Source: Chrysemys picta bellii (taxonomy: Eukaryota; Chordata; Testudines; Emydidae). From it: 64,000 nucleotides of DNA. The notes beneath the pieces were generated by a model that had not been told where the DNA came from, searched no databases, and saw only the letters and a list, made by a program, of their open reading frames with translations. Below are positions 43,924-57,163 of the stretch, one piece after another. The stretch lies in NCBI RefSeq assembly GCF_011386835.1, contig NC_088796.1, positions 71,251,468 to 71,315,467 on the forward strand, given 5' to 3'. Made by a program: the position numbers and the translations under genes. Every line of letters begins with the position of its first letter. Position 1 is the first letter of the stretch.

Positions 43924-43942
43924 TGTGTGTGTGTGTGTGTGC
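43924..43942. repeat. GT microsatellite
   Basis: A run of alternating G and T of about 19 bp, followed by GCGTGGGGTGGG. No functional implication. Confidence 0.9.
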
Positions 43943-44216
43943 GTGGGGTGGGTTATATTAAAAAGGACACAAAGATCAACCTTTATGTGTATTTAATAGA
44001 ATGTCCTACCATTATTAGTCTCACTGAAGTCACTGGGACTACATATGGTGTAAGGCTATTACTGCTGTGAAGTAATTATAAAACAATTCAGATCCTTCTG
44101 TCTCTTAAAAGTACTAGTGACATGCTGCTGATTGTTTGCTTGAGCAGACTGGTTTCATTACTCTTATTAAATATGACTTCCTCTCTCTCTCTCTCCTCAG
44201 CCATAATTTAAAGCAC

Positions 44217-44433
44217 ATCTCGACCGACATAAATTTCACCAACAAAAGCGCCAGTGTGGACAGCACTGTGTTGGCCGGAGAGAGTCTCCTGCTGACATAG
44301 CTACTGCCGCTCATTGGGGGTGGTTCAATTATGCCAGCAGGAGAGTTCTCTTCCGTTGGCAGAGTGGCTGCACAGGAGACCTTACACCAGCGCTGCTGTG
44401 CCGCTGTAAGGTCTGTAGTGTAGACATCGCCTA
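44217..44433. repeat. DNA-element relic (GTGTAGACATCGCC end)
   Basis: GCCAGTGTGGACAGCACTGT, GGAGAGAGTCTCCTGCTGAC and CAGCAGGAGAGTTCTC form internal fold-backs. The end reads CTGTAGTGTAGACATCGCC. A more diverged relative is at 29151-29370. A TC microsatellite lies just upstream (about 44179-44196). Confidence 0.6.
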
Positions 44434-45649
44434 AGTCATCTCATTTTGCTCCAGTAAGGAGAACTGAGAAAGGAAATCAGAGCAATGCAGCACCAGCAGG
44501 AACAACATCATGGAGGTACCTTTGTGGTGGCAAACACACAGTTCAACTAGATCAGTACCAAAGGTGAAAGAACAGCTATCAAACTTCCATGGGCCTAGTG
44601 AGTAAGGTGGTGTCAGCAAGAGCCAGAGTTGACAATCTGTAATCAACCAATATTCATTTGATGCAACGCTAATAGGTTGAGGGGAAACAATGAAACAACC
44701 AACCTTAGTAGAACATCAATGAATTAAAACAACACAATTATTTTCTTCTTACATATTTGTATACAAATTGTGCAAATACACTGTTCTTTATAAACAACAA
44801 ACCTTTTTTTATTCTTGTCTTTCCATAAAACATTTTAGTACAAGAAAATGTATGCTTTATTAAGTTTCAACACTTAACAATTTCTCTACTCCTAAAAAAT
44901 GTTTTAGAGGCAGCAAATTACAAGAATGAAAATGGAAAAACAAATGAATTACCTCTGTAACACCAGGCTGAATCAGGAGAGATACTGTAATTACTGTAAA
45001 GACAAATACATTACAAATGTCTTGCAAATGTAGAGGAATATTTTTAAAGCAAAAGGCTTGTCTGCAGTGACAAACTATAGTACTTGTAACTTGGGTTATT
45101 TTCTCCCAAGATTGTCTGATGTTCTGTTTAAAAATTGTTGTTTGGGTGGGAAATGGGGGAAGAATGGGAAGCTTTCAAATTTTCAGAAATATATTGTCAG
45201 TTCAGCTTTCAAGCAAATGGATCAAAGCTTCAAAATTTGATTTATTTGCTGGCACACTTTTTTTTTAAATTATCACGTGCATATGCAAATTTCCATGTGA
45301 AAAATCCATTGTGTGCACCAATCCAGTCCAAATGGATTTTGTGAAGGCTATTTGCACATGTCAGAGATATAGCTGAAAATTACATGTACAAATAATAACA
45401 CGTGCACAGCTAGAAGTTGGGCTGGGATCCCTCTACAAATCTGCTTCACACCGGGTCACATGTAAACCTGTCCCAGCACTTGTGGTTGTTTGTGGTATGT
45501 ATTTTGGATTTTTTTGTTTCTTTGTACTGTCTGCAAGCTTTTCTTTAAAAAAAAAATGCCCCAGCCCTTTTTAAATCATTCAGTTGTGTCTGGGGAGTAT
45601 TTTTTGTCTAGTTTTCAATATGAAGCTAAGGAACATGACCCCAAGAAAT
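44434..45649. other. Unassigned AT-rich intergenic sequence
   Basis: No gene, LTR or recognisable transposon. The 71-84-codon frames overlap in several phases and show no domain. Confidence 0.5.
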
Positions 45650-45812
45650 GTTGTATGCATCTTCCTGCAGCTCTCATTGGCCAGGAATGGCGAACTGCGG
45701 CCACTGGGAGCTGCGAGCGGCCGTACCTGCAGATGCTCAGGTAAACAAGGTGTCTTGCAGCCCGCCAGGGGCTTACCCTGAACAAGCTATGAACCAAGTT
45801 TGGGAACCCCTG
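45650..45812 (-). mobile_element. Partial hAT-like element (second copy of the 38404 family)
   Basis: CTCTCATTGGCCAGGAATGG, CGAACTGCGGCCACTGGGAG, AGGTAAACAAGG, GCCCGCCAGGGGCTTACCCT and the end GGGAACCCCTG follow the same order as 38404-38577. On the minus strand it starts CAGGGGTTCCC. The far end is not recognisable and no 8-bp duplication can be assigned. Confidence 0.6.
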
Positions 45813-48800
45813 CTATAAGGTAATATGAAAGTTTTGCTTTATAGTTGTAAAAATACCTGCTTTGAACTCAGACAGGAGGAGAGGTTCCCCCAGCCCATCA
45901 AGGAGGATTATCAAGACTAAGTGGGCCATTGTGAAGCATCACAATACACAGACTTTACTAATTGCCCCTACACAGGCTACATGCAGAAGGACACATCCCT
46001 TCAGTTTGAATTCTGGAAGAGGGAAATAAAGATAGCTGACATTCAGATTTTTTCATTTCTTTGCTGTTTGAACTCTCATGTGGCTGCAGCTAGGAAACAA
46101 AAGTAGAGATCCCCAGGGTCAACCTGGATTAGCCCTGAAAGACATTCAGTGGATAGGTTACTACATCTCTGTCACCTTTTGGAACCAAAGACTAACTCAT
46201 TTGTACACATATGTTGCCTGTTTTAATCTGTAAATAACTCCCTCTCATTTCTTTTGCCTAGTTAATAATCCTTAAATAGTTTACAATGGGATTGGCTGCA
46301 AGTGTTGTCTTTGGTGTGAGATCTGCATGACAAATTGAGCTGGGGTAAGTGACTGGTCCTTTGGCACTGGGAGCAACCTGAATATTTTTTGATCTTTGGT
46401 GTAAGTGACCATTTATCACTAAGTCCAGCTTGCCTGGGTGGCAAGACAGACTGGGAGCCCAAGGGAACTGTCTGTGACTCCATGGTAAGATTGTTATAGT
46501 GCTTCAGGAGTTCACACTTGTTACTGGGTTGGTGAAATCTAATAATAGAACTTACAACCGGTTTGGGGTGTCTACCCTGCTTTTTGACAGTCTGCCCTGA
46601 GGTTGGCACTCATAGTCGTGAGCCACTCCAGACAGCGTGACCGTATCCTCCCAGTATCCTCCATCTCACCCCATCCACTTCACCTAATCTATTTAGGTTC
46701 TAATACTGCATTTGAATGGTTTATTAATTAATTTTACAACAAGATGAGCTCTCTCCTTTTTAAATGTTTTGGTGGAGTCACCCAATTCAGTATAAAAGGC
46801 CCAATTTTTTTTAAAAAGGGACTGTGAAGAGACATGCCCTCACTCGGATATGGTGGAGATTAATGAGCTCCTCTGATCCTTTTCCTCACTAATGAGATGC
46901 ACCTGCAAGGCTTGTTTGGCCTGGAGGAGGCGGAGCTTAAAAGTGGGGAATTTACCACAGGAAGGGGTGGTCAACAGGAAAAAGGCTGCCCCAGCAGATG
47001 CTTCTGTTAACAGAGGTAGATCAGCTGAGGGAGGAGACAGCTGCGACACCTCTCGGAGGAGGAGACACCACTCCCGAAGCTGCCCTGGCTGATAACAATG
47101 TGCCCCTGGAAGAGGGGTAGAAGGTAAACTCTGAAATGGGGCAATAGACTATAGGACACTAAGCTCTTAGAGCTGAACATCCAGGGGATGCATGAGAAAC
47201 TGGTCCTCTTTCCAGATAGATCCTCCTCTCTTGCAAGGGAAGTGAAGTAGCCAACCCTCTGCCCATGGGTGGTTGCCCTAAGAGAGCTTCCTGAAAGGCT
47301 TCCAACTGGGGGGAAGAATAGGTAAACAATGGACGGGGACCTGGGGGAGGGGTGTCCAGGGAGCCCCTCCCCCACAGATAGCCAAAGATCCATGTGCAAG
47401 TATGCATAATGTGTGCTACATTTTCATGCATAATTCCTTAGAGGTTGTAATAGGTATTTTTCCCTAATTTTTCTAAAATATGCTGCAGTTACAGAATGGC
47501 TAACGTGTTCCAACGCAGAGGTGTTCCAACCCAGATGGAGGTGTATTTCAGTAGTATGATTCTATGTATATGCAATTTGCGAAGTTCTTTTGGCTCCTTA
47601 AGGGTGATAAGGACTAAAAATGTAAATAATAAGAACATTTTGTTATGAAAATGTAACTTGATAACTAACCTGCAACTTGCCAGGTTCCAGAGGGAAACTA
47701 AACAAAGCTGGGAGCAAAATGTTTGGAAGTGACACAGCAAATTAACGTACCATCTGATATGCAACATCTACAGCCTTTGCTGCTTTCTTTTATGCAGGTC
47801 AGAATTCAAAGGCTCTCCATGTGGTAAGAGAAAAGAGAGAGTGTGTTTTTGTAGATTGAGACAAGACAAATGAAAGCAGAAAGTACAAACAGCCCCTTTT
47901 AAAGAATTGTTTGATGTCTCCTAATTATAAATCAGGGGTTTCTGATTATAATTCTGTGCTATCCACTGAATACATTATATCTGACATTTGAACAGCATGG
48001 GACAAATCCTGAGGTCCTGATTTGGTTTTCACTCTGCCCTTAGGCAAAATCCCATTGAGGTTAAGAATTGGCCATTTTTTATATTATATGTTAGGTGCAC
48101 ATTTATTTCACTGATTGGAGTAGCAGTACAAATGCTTGACTCTGGAGAATGTGCACAGAATGACATGCTGCAGAGTTTTCTGTTTTTATTTTTATTATGA
48201 AAAGATCAGTACATCCCTATTTTTTTCTGTTTTGTATTTCTCCAATTAATTTGAATACTTTTTTTGAGAGTGAGCCACTTAGCTGGCTTGCTGGTGAAGC
48301 AGAAATGGAAAACTGCACCTACTTTTGAGATCTAATTCAGCTCTTAGTTCTTGCTTTGCTATAATAGACACACGCATGTTATGCAGTAACTCTATCAGAA
48401 AACAGATATGCCGTATCTGCAAAATTCTTCTAGATAGATGTTCCAAGCTAGAGCTGTATCGCTTAGCATTAGAGAAAGAGGAGGAAAACAAAGGGGAGAG
48501 AGGTGGGAACTGGATATCAGCCAATGTGATACCATAGGTTAAAACACAACATTTCCTTGTTGGGGTCAGATACAGTGTCTAAATTCCTACGTTTGAGCAA
48601 TAATATGGTATGAAATAGAAGAAGAAAAATTAATAATATATATATATATATATAAAGAATGATGCCTCTGTTTTAGGGCCCAAACCCTGAATACTTTACT
48701 AAGGGCTAGATTGTGCCTTTTAAACACAACCCTGAGACACCCCACTGAGGTGCAATTCCTCACCCTCTTGTGTTTGGGGTAGAAATAACCCACCACAGCC

Positions 48801-51800
48801 CTTTAACAGGACACAGCATCCAACTAGCTCCACTGCCCGGGTGTGTAGGAGCCAATGATCCACTCCCCTCCTGCCCACTGGTAGGAGCTGTAGGAGGGAA
48901 GGGAGCTCTTCTCTTTCCTACTCAGCCAGGAGCCATGATATGGACAGGTCTATGTTGGCCACATGCGGAGGTGCTGAGTGGAGGCTTAAGCCCTATTCTA
49001 CTCACCCACCTGGCACATAAGATGAAGGCACAGTCTAGCTTTGATTCCTTACTTAGGCAAAAGTCCCATTGACTTCAGTGGCATCTTGCTTCAGGATGGA
49101 CCTTTAGGGCCTAGTCCTCCAAACATACATGGATGTTTGTATCTTTTGTGAGTAATGCCATTAATGTGAAATGTCCCATAATAGAACTACTCGTATGAAT
49201 AAAGTTACACATTTGCTTAAGATGTTTGCAAGACTGGGGACTTGAACATGCCAGGTGATGGATGGATATGTACAGTACACTGTACAGTCTAATGCATCCT
49301 TTGATAAAATACCAAAATGTAATAGCCTTTATTCAAGTCCTTGGGACACATCTTTTAAAAGTGCCCAGTGATTTATTGTGATTTAACCACGTTCTGCTCT
49401 ATTTGAGTTCTTTTATTGCTTCTAAAAATAGGTAGTCTGAGAAACTTCAATCACTTAATAAAAAGCAGAAGCTATTAAAATGATCCAAACAGCAAAAGGT
49501 AATACAGAGAATAGAAAATAAATAAAAAGACATGAAATACTATTATTTCAAATTGATTTCATTTAAATCTAAAGTGGGGACTGAAAGCCTCACAACAAAA
49601 CTTGGATGGTGAAATGAGGCCCGTTTCTCATTACCAAAGTTCTAGAAGTGTTCCAAGCAAATCGCTTAAGCAAAATTATATTTGGACATGAATGAGGCCA
49701 TTTCACATAAACCTTAGGGTCTTAGGTAGGACCTATGAAATATTTGAATGTTCTTTATTAGGATAAGTACAATAAAAATTTTAGAGGCTTTCTGAATAAT
49801 CTTACAGAATTGCTATGATTCTCTATTGAATTCTGTAGCACTTAAAAAAATATTAAACTATTAAATTCTGTAGGACTTCTCCATAAGGGTGCTAGACAAA
49901 TAAGTAGGATGCCTCTTTTAGTTTCAACAACCAAAATGAGGCACATGGTGGACACAAAACTTGGGTGTCTTAAACTTAGGTTCCTAAATCCATCATAGGC
50001 AATAAGTGGCTTCACTTTTCGGTGGTACTGAGTACCCACAACTACCAATGAGAACTATGGATTTTCAACACCTCTACTAATAAGGCCACTTTGTAAGTTG
50101 TCTAACCAACTTCACAGATGTTGGCTATAAACACTAAACCAGGGATTCATATTATGGTTTACAATATTTTTGACCAAAAATACTGGCCATGTCTTAAAGT
50201 CAAATTCAGAGGTGAAGTATAACTTATGCTCAGTTAAACTCTCTTAGGACTTGTCAACATGTGAAACAGTTATAACCAATAATTATTCCACTATAGCTAC
50301 TCTAGTCAATTTCCCTGTGAAGACAAGCCGCCCTTAGTGTGCTACTTATACCTAAGCTAGCTTCTTCTGGCTCACTGAAGTATATGTTGTACCAACTCAC
50401 ACTCCTGAGGACACTGAAAGAAAAAGTGTGTTTGTTTTACTGTTAGCTTCTCCTCCCCAGCCAACCCTGTTTGTCTGTTCTGCACCCATTTTCATAAACC
50501 CGACATTTTAACTCTCTGGGGCAGCAAGTCTTTTTGCTACATGTTTGTGCAATGCCTAGGACAATGCGGCCGATAGATAATACTGCAATTAAAAGTAATT
50601 GTAAGAAGCTCCAAGAGGTAAATGGGAGGAGAGGGTCTAAGTTATTGTAGATCAAAATTATCCACTACCTTTGAATTTTATCCTGTGATTTAGAGGGAAT
50701 CTGGAGGGAGCCTAAGTTGGCATAACTTGCCTACTGAGGGGACTGGAAGAAAGAGTACAATACACTATGATTTTCTCTAGACTTTCTTATACAAGCTTAG
50801 ACATATTGCTGAATAGGGCTCATGAAAAGCAGAAGTGCTTATCTACATCCTGCCTACACACTCACAGACAGAAAAACCAGAGGGCCAAATACGGTATAAA
50901 GCCTGGGGGGCGGGGCAGGATAGTGGTGATTGTGTTTGTTTTTTTCTGATCAAGTGCAGTCACCTGTCAGTATTTTGTAAGTGAAGCTTGTAGATCTTTG
51001 AAAGAGTTGAATTTGTTTCCAAGTTTTGTTTTCAAGAGTGTTTTGCCTCTGGAAAGACGATTCGGGGGTCTAAATATATCAAAAGATTATAAATCTACCT
51101 TTGTGATTTTTCTTTTAATATAGTATTTTTTTATCATTAAAGTTTCCAGAAAGTAGAGAAGAGCAATTATTCATGGAATATGCAGACTCTGAAATGTCAT
51201 CTTTCATTTGAATTTAATCTTTGACATTTCCTTTTGAAACAGACTGCAGCTGGATATTAACCACACGCGTTGGCAGAGGTCTGCAATAATTAATATGTAG
51301 CAGAGAAAATGCTAATAAAACAAAAAAGGAAACAGATTGCAAATATAAAATTCGAAAGTGTCTTTGATATGACTCTTGATGACTTCACCTGCTTACAGGC
51401 AGGAGAAGTGGATCCACATTGACCCTGGTAGGGGAAAGAATTGTCACTTGATTTGTCTTAATGTGTTACTTCACATACTGTTGCAAAAGCTTTGTGAAGT
51501 GCTTTGAGATCTACAAAGGCTAAATGTTATCTTTATTACCCCAACATTGATGCATATTAAACCAGTGGATAAATGAAACTTGTACTCAATTATGGACCTA
51601 ATAGTTCTCTATGCCGCATGATTACATTTGCAGGTGGAGGAAGATGGTATGGAGCTTATTCCCTGTTTCCTTCCCAACATACCCATGTAATAGCAGGGCT
51701 CTTGAATGGTAGGATACCAGGAGAGGGGCGATCTAGCATACTCATTGATACTCCATGGCTTCAAGGGTCTATGGCCTTTCAGTTTGGGTGTATGGTTACA

Positions 51801-52194
51801 CCTTTGGTCTACCTATACCTATGGTGGCTACACGTACTAGACGGAGGGTGCACATTGTTCCCTTTCTAAGCAGCAGTATGATGCATGCCAGAGAGTATTC
51901 TCCTAGGCTGCCCTACACTTGCAGGAAGGCTACTGGATTCTTCATTAAGTCACCAGCCTTCACTTGCTCGCCCCCATTTTTGTAGCTCATGTAAGTAAGC
52001 GCAGTGGTTTGCTTTGAGACTGTACTAGAAGAAAGAAGTTTCTAAATGTGAGGTTGTCAGCTGTGTAGCTGTTCAAATAGATAACACAAACTTCAGCAGA
52101 ATGCAACCTGTCTGGTTTCATGTGTCCTGCTAAATTGTGGACAACGGGATCTCACAATTCACAGGAACAAAATGCTGTTTCGTTAGATTATTAG
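45813..52194. other. Long stretch with few recognisable repeats and no gene
   Basis: This 6.4-kb region is the least repeat-dense part of the window. It has an AT microsatellite (about 48635-48654), a possible old retroposon relic at 50500-50600 (GTTTGTGCAATGCCTAGGAC) and a small LINE-like 3' piece near 51487-51540 (AAGTGCTTTGAGATCTACAA). The GC-richer part at 46820-47400 has minus-strand frames of 90 and 130 codons without domains. The 98-codon frame at 51573-51869 likewise matches nothing I know. I see no splice-flanked exon that I would defend. Confidence 0.45.
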
Positions 52195-52258
52195 GGCACA
52201 ATCCAAAGTCCAGTGGAGTCTTTCCACTGACTTCAATGGGCTTTGGATCAGGCTCAAA
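52195..52258. repeat. Short palindromic MITE-like repeat
   Basis: CACAATCCAAAGTCCAGTGG and GAGTCTTTCCACTGACTTC are followed by AATGGGCTTTGGATCAGGC. The first and last parts are inverted complements (ATCCAAAG versus CTTTGGAT). It is related to 29430-29505. Confidence 0.6.
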
Positions 52259-52455
52259 ATTTGTATCATTTTACATATGACTCCTAACGGGCAAATCCAA
52301 GGACCTAGCCAAATACTGAATTGGGCATTTGAGTATTGTGCTGGGGATGAATTCTCTCTTCCAGGGCATGGATCAGCTCTACAGGTTCTCAGCAGGAGCT
52401 ACTTTAGCTTAATGGCTGAATTAGCCTCTATAGTCCAAGCATGCTTCCAATATGG

Positions 52456-52477
52456 TGGGGGGGGGGGGGGGGGGGCG
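52456..52477. repeat. G homopolymer tract
   Basis: A run of about 20 G after TATGGT, useful as a possible assembly weak point or G-quadruplex-prone stretch. No gene association is visible. Confidence 0.85.
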
Positions 52478-52797
52478 ATGGGTAAAACCTGTGCAGCAGC
52501 TTCTTCTCTGGCCCTACCCTTGGTTCCTTCCTTCTACGCTGCCAGGTAGGGGCTGCCATGGAGCTGTGTTTTGCTTAACATAAGGCTTTGTAGTCCCTGC
52601 ACCACCTCCAAATCCAGCTTCAATAGAACCATACCAGAGGCACCTTTGCTAGCCTCAGAGAGGGGGCAAGATTTGCCCTTAAATACAAGTGATTCCCAAT
52701 TACAAATATCTACCTACAACAGATTGACTTCCATTGATGTGTTTGAGAAACAAATAATGGACCTCACTAATGGGAGAATTTGGGTCATTATAGCTAG

Positions 52798-53860
52798 AAT
52801 CATAGAAATGTAGGGCTGGAAGAGATTTCAAGAGGTCATAAAGGCCAGCCTACTGCACTGAGTCAGAACCAAGTAAACTTAAACTATCCCTGACAGTCTA
52901 AATCTACTCAGACTATCCCTGACAGATTATCCCTGACAGGTTGTCTGCCTGTTGTTAAAAACCTCCAATGACGGGAATTCCATAGCCGCCCTTTGAAGTT
53001 TATTCTAGAATTTAACTAACCTTATAGTTACAAAGCTTTTCCTAATATCTAATCTAAATCTCCCTGCTACAGATTAATTTTATTACTTCTTGCCCTACCT
53101 GCAGTAGATATGGAGAACAATTGATCACCATCCTCTTTATAACAGCCCCTAACATATCTGAAGACTATTATTGGGTCCCCCTTCAGTCATCTTTTCTCAA
53201 GGCTGAATATGGGAATTTTTTTAACCTATCCCCACAGGTCAGGTTTTCTAAACCTTTTATCTTGTACTTGTTGTTTGTTGCTCCTCTCCTCCAGATCCTC
53301 AGCAATTTATCCACATTTCTCCTTAAGTGTAGTACACAGAACTTCAGCCAAGGCCTCACCAGAACCAGGTAGAGTGGAACAATTACCTCCTATTACGTAC
53401 AACATTCCTGTTAATACACCTCAGAATTATATTAACCTTTTTTGCACCTGCATCCCATTGTGGACTCTCATTCAATTTGTGATCTACTATAACCTCCAGA
53501 TCCTCTTCAGCAATACTACCACTTACCCTGTTATTTCCTATTTTGTAGTTGAGCTTTCCATTTTTCCTTCCTGGGTGCAGTACTTTGCACTTTTCTTCAC
53601 TGAATTTCATCTTGTTGATTTCAAACCAAATCTCTAATTTATCAAGGTCATTTTGAATTCTAATCCAGTCCTCCAAACTGCTTGAACCCCTCCTCCACAA
53701 ATTTTACGAGCATACTCTCCACTCCATTATCCAAGTCATTAATGAAAATATTGACTAGTACTGGACACAGGACTAACCCCTGCAGGATCCCACTAGACAT
53801 GCCCTCCCAGTCTGACAGCAAACAGTTGAGAACTACTCTTACTGACCCTATCCATTTTCT
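52798..53860 (-). mobile_element. Old CR1 LINE 3' part with ORF2 remnant
   Basis: On the minus strand it ends in CTTGAAATCTCTTCCAGCCC and ATTCTAGC-type sequence, a diverged CR1 tail. Upstream it encodes ORF2 pieces. The 53383-53700 frame reads IRIQNDLDKLEIWFEINKMK, FSEEKCKVLHPGRKN, EEDLEVIVDHKLNESPQWDA and VNIILRCINRNV, the same region as in the other two copies. It has more substitutions and frameshifts than they do, so it is older. A TATCCCTGACAG motif is locally duplicated near 52886-52937. Confidence 0.88.
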
Positions 53861-54858
53861 TTCTGGAATCTGGAGGTAGGGTAGGCATGTTAGGTGGGTA
53901 CCTGAAGATTAAATAAGAGGATAGCAAAAAAAAAGAAGGAACAATGAAAAGAGGGGAGGGGAGAAGTGGTGTAGCTAGCCCTTGGTAATGAGATGGGAAG
54001 ATTAAGATGGATACCCTGTAAAACCTCCCAGGAAACAATTAATTGCTCCACTGTTTCTTGTGAGGTGTTAAGTGTTGAGGAGCTCTCTGCTTCCATTCCA
54101 ATAAGAGGCACAATATCTGTCTACCCAATGGTACAGGAGAGCTTTTAAAGATGGCTGTTGCTATTAACACTTCATTTTTGAGATAATGGGAATAAGAGTG
54201 TCATCACATAAACCTACCAGACAGGTTGGCTGATGGGGTAAGGGCGAAGTTTAGAGCTTGAGCTGCTGTGCTCTGGAAAAGGTGAGGGAGTGGAGGGAGG
54301 TAGCTTTGTACGTGTATTTGAGATGCCAGAGAAATCTTACCTTGTACTGTTCTATTTGTTCATAAAGACAGTACTAACCAGGAAAGTATTTTAATATTTG
54401 ACCATTTAACTGAGTTGGGCCATATGTTTTTATGTGGCTGGCCTAAAAAAGTCCCTCTGTTGAAGCACCCTCATCCAGACCCACCAAATTTGGACTGAAA
54501 CTCTCGTACTAAAAGGAATATCAACTCCTCCCCCCACAAGAGATAAATTAATAATGTATTTTAACTACAATCAGTATGTGGGGTGGACACCTGTCCACTA
54601 GCAAACTGGACTGAGACCACCAACTCACTTCACATACTGTGAGTAAATGTCAGTAACTAACAACTTTCTATTACTATAGTCCTGGGCTGGATTCGAACAA
54701 ATGACTTAGACACAAAAAATTCAAGTGATCCCCTTTACCAAACATCTAAGACAGTATTTCTCAATTAGAAGAACTAGGGGATTGCAAGGGGTTAAATTTT
54801 ATTGCAATATAAAGCAAGGAAAATATCCCCCCCGCCCCTTTGCACACACCCTTACCTT
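53861..54858. other. Unassigned intergenic sequence
   Basis: No recognisable gene or repeat in about 1 kb. The 73-81-codon minus-strand frames near 53793-54111 have no domain. Confidence 0.45.
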
Positions 54859-55041
54859 GGGGAGGACAGATAGCTCAATGGCTTGAGCATTGGCCTGCTA
54901 AACCCCCAGGTTGTGAGTTCAATCCTTGAGGGGGCCACTTAGGGATCTGGGGCGAAAACATCTGGGGATTGGTCCTGCTTTGAGCAGAGGGTTGGACTAG
55001 ATGACCTCCTGAGGTCCCTTCCAACCCTAATATTCTATGAA
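54859..55041 (+). mobile_element. tRNA-derived SINE with CR1-like 3' part
   Basis: The head begins GGGGAGGACAGATAGCTCAA. The A-box-like TAGCTCAATGG is at 54871-54881 and the B-box-like GTTGTGAGTTCAATCC at 54910-54925, a tRNA-like spacing. Downstream GCCACTTAGGGATCTGG and TGACCTCCTGAGGTCCCTTC lead to the CR1-like end ATATTCTATGAAG. It is the same family as the minus-strand copy at 20261-20446. It is a retroposon, not a tRNA gene: the acceptor 3' half is replaced by the SINE body. Confidence 0.9.
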
Positions 55042-56149
55042 GATCACAGCTATGTATGAAAAAACTAAGGCCTGAATGGACCTATAAAATGTCATGAATT
55101 AATGCTGACATTAGTTTTGAGACTAAACAAGGTAACTTTTTTGCAGTGCTTATAGTCCCAAAGTGATATGAAAAGCAGATTTTTCTGACCTTCAAATGAA
55201 TAATACAATGCTAATAAAACTATAATCCTTAATAAATAAATGCCCTTATTATCCACAGTAATTAAGAATTAATTGCTAAGCTCTTTAACTTTATCCATTT
55301 TGCCTTTGTAATTATTCTGGGTCCTTTGAGTTGGTAAGATATCTATGCTTCTCATTTTTTGGAAAGTTTTGAAGTTAGGGAATTACTTGAATACAAACCC
55401 ATTTCCCCTTGGAGATACAAATATAACAAGCATTTTTTTCATGTAGGAAGAGAGATTCAGGTAGTACTGCTCAGCTTTCCCAGTGCAGTGAGAGCAAAGA
55501 AACGGAGTGCGAATGCTGAGTGACAGAAACTGGATGACGAGTGCTGACCTTTTCTGCAATGACCTATGCCATATCAATGGGGTCATTGAAGTGTTTGGAG
55601 CATTTGTAAATCATTGCTAGGTGTGGCTGCAAGAAGGAACACATGTACTGTTGAACTGCTTTAACAGGAAACTGAATAGTAATTGATCAAACTAATGGCA
55701 GCCCAAGCTAAAATAAGCATATATTCAGTCAGCATTCATGCACATGCTTAGCTTTAAGCATGCTTTGCGGAAACACAGCTAGAACTGTTTGATTTAAAGC
55801 TGAATGTCATTAGCTGCAATATATATTCATGTTACCCTGCACCATGTCCCGCAGAAATGTTAAGTGACTGCAGAATATACCTGTTGTTTCATTGGAATAT
55901 CAAATGAGCTCACAACATTGAAAAACCTCGGTTTTATTATGACGAAGATCTATAGAACTCATACATTGCTGCAGTTTCTTTTCTATGGGGATGACATCCT
56001 TTTGGCCTCTCTGTGACTGCAGAAAGGCCAGAATGCAGTAGATTGCAATGGTTCCACTAACAGAGGGGAGCTAGACACTGAAAATACTGCATAAAGTGAT
56101 GTAGAATCTACCTGTGTGCTGCCAAGCTCCACACTGGCATTGCACAGAG

Positions 56150-56153
<4 letters not shown>

Positions 56154-56183
<30 letters not shown>
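56154..56183. repeat. TG microsatellite
   Basis: About 15 TG units. It produces the histidine-threonine repeat seen in minus-strand frames, which are therefore not genes. Confidence 0.92.
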
Positions 56184-56185
<2 letters not shown>

Positions 56186-57065
56186 GCATGTGGACAGGTC
56201 AAGGAAGTGACGGAGCAGTGGCCAGTGGGTCCATGAATTACATCCACTAGACACAAATGCTGCAGGTTAGGGGGCAACTGTAGTAGATGGGCTGCAGCAG
56301 AATTGTCTACCTCTGTGCCAAGTTTCTATTTTAATTCACTGTACAAAGCCTGTTTACTTGAGCTTTCTACAGGGGTGTACCTTTACAAAACATTGTTTTC
56401 AGCTTATGACTCATCTCCCATAGGATAACATGGAGAACACATAGGAGTGAGCGATGCCACATGGATCACTTGGGGGAAAAATAAGATTTATTTTTCCTTC
56501 AAATAATAGGCAGGCTATTATTGGGGTTTTTTTTGTTTAGTTTTTCTCTCTTCCTCCTCCCACCCACTGCCAACCAAAAATGTTTGGCAATGCAAAGAGA
56601 GAGCAAACAATGATAGTTTCACACAGATGTTGGTGGGTGGCAAATGGGAAAAGATCTGTTTCTGAGTGTACAATCTGTAAATTGCTAGCTCTTGCTTTCC
56701 TTTCCTCGAAGTGCAAATTCCTTTCATCCCAACTGGTAAAGCAGGATGAAAAGCGAGAGAGATCAACCCATAACTACAACCTTTGTAAAGTTCTTCTGGG
56801 GAAAACAAAAATCCTTATAAAGTTGACACTGCCACTTTATGCAAGTAAAATTATGAGCATAACAAATGAAATGATTATATGAAAATGAACCTATCCTGCC
56901 TTAGCCTTAGGTCCAATACATATTATAATGTCCTGTAAAGAAACCCACTATGCTCCTGCCAAAGATGTAGTTAGTTACAAGTAGATGCCTGGTCAACTCA
57001 AATGTGTCCAAGAAATGCGTTGTTTCTTTACTCTAATAGGGCTCAATCCTGCATGGTGCTGAGCA

Positions 57066-57163
57066 ATCTGGCCTCAATCCAGCAAAGCACTTAAGCACAC
57101 AATTAGCTTTCAACAGTACTAAAGTGCTTAAAAGCTAATTAAGTGCTTTGCTGGTTCCAAGCC
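57066..57163. repeat. Palindromic MITE-like repeat
   Basis: CCAGCAAAGCACTTAAGCAC and AATTAGCTTTCAACAG pair with GTGCTTAAAAGCTAATT and AAGTGCTTTGCTGG further right, giving a hairpin of about 90 bp. Related in style to the repeats at 7103 and 7498. Confidence 0.65.

Noticed and set aside
54859..55041. A functional tRNA gene
   Set aside because: A-box and B-box are present but the sequence continues into a SINE body with a CR1-like tail, and there is no acceptor-stem pairing after the T-arm region.
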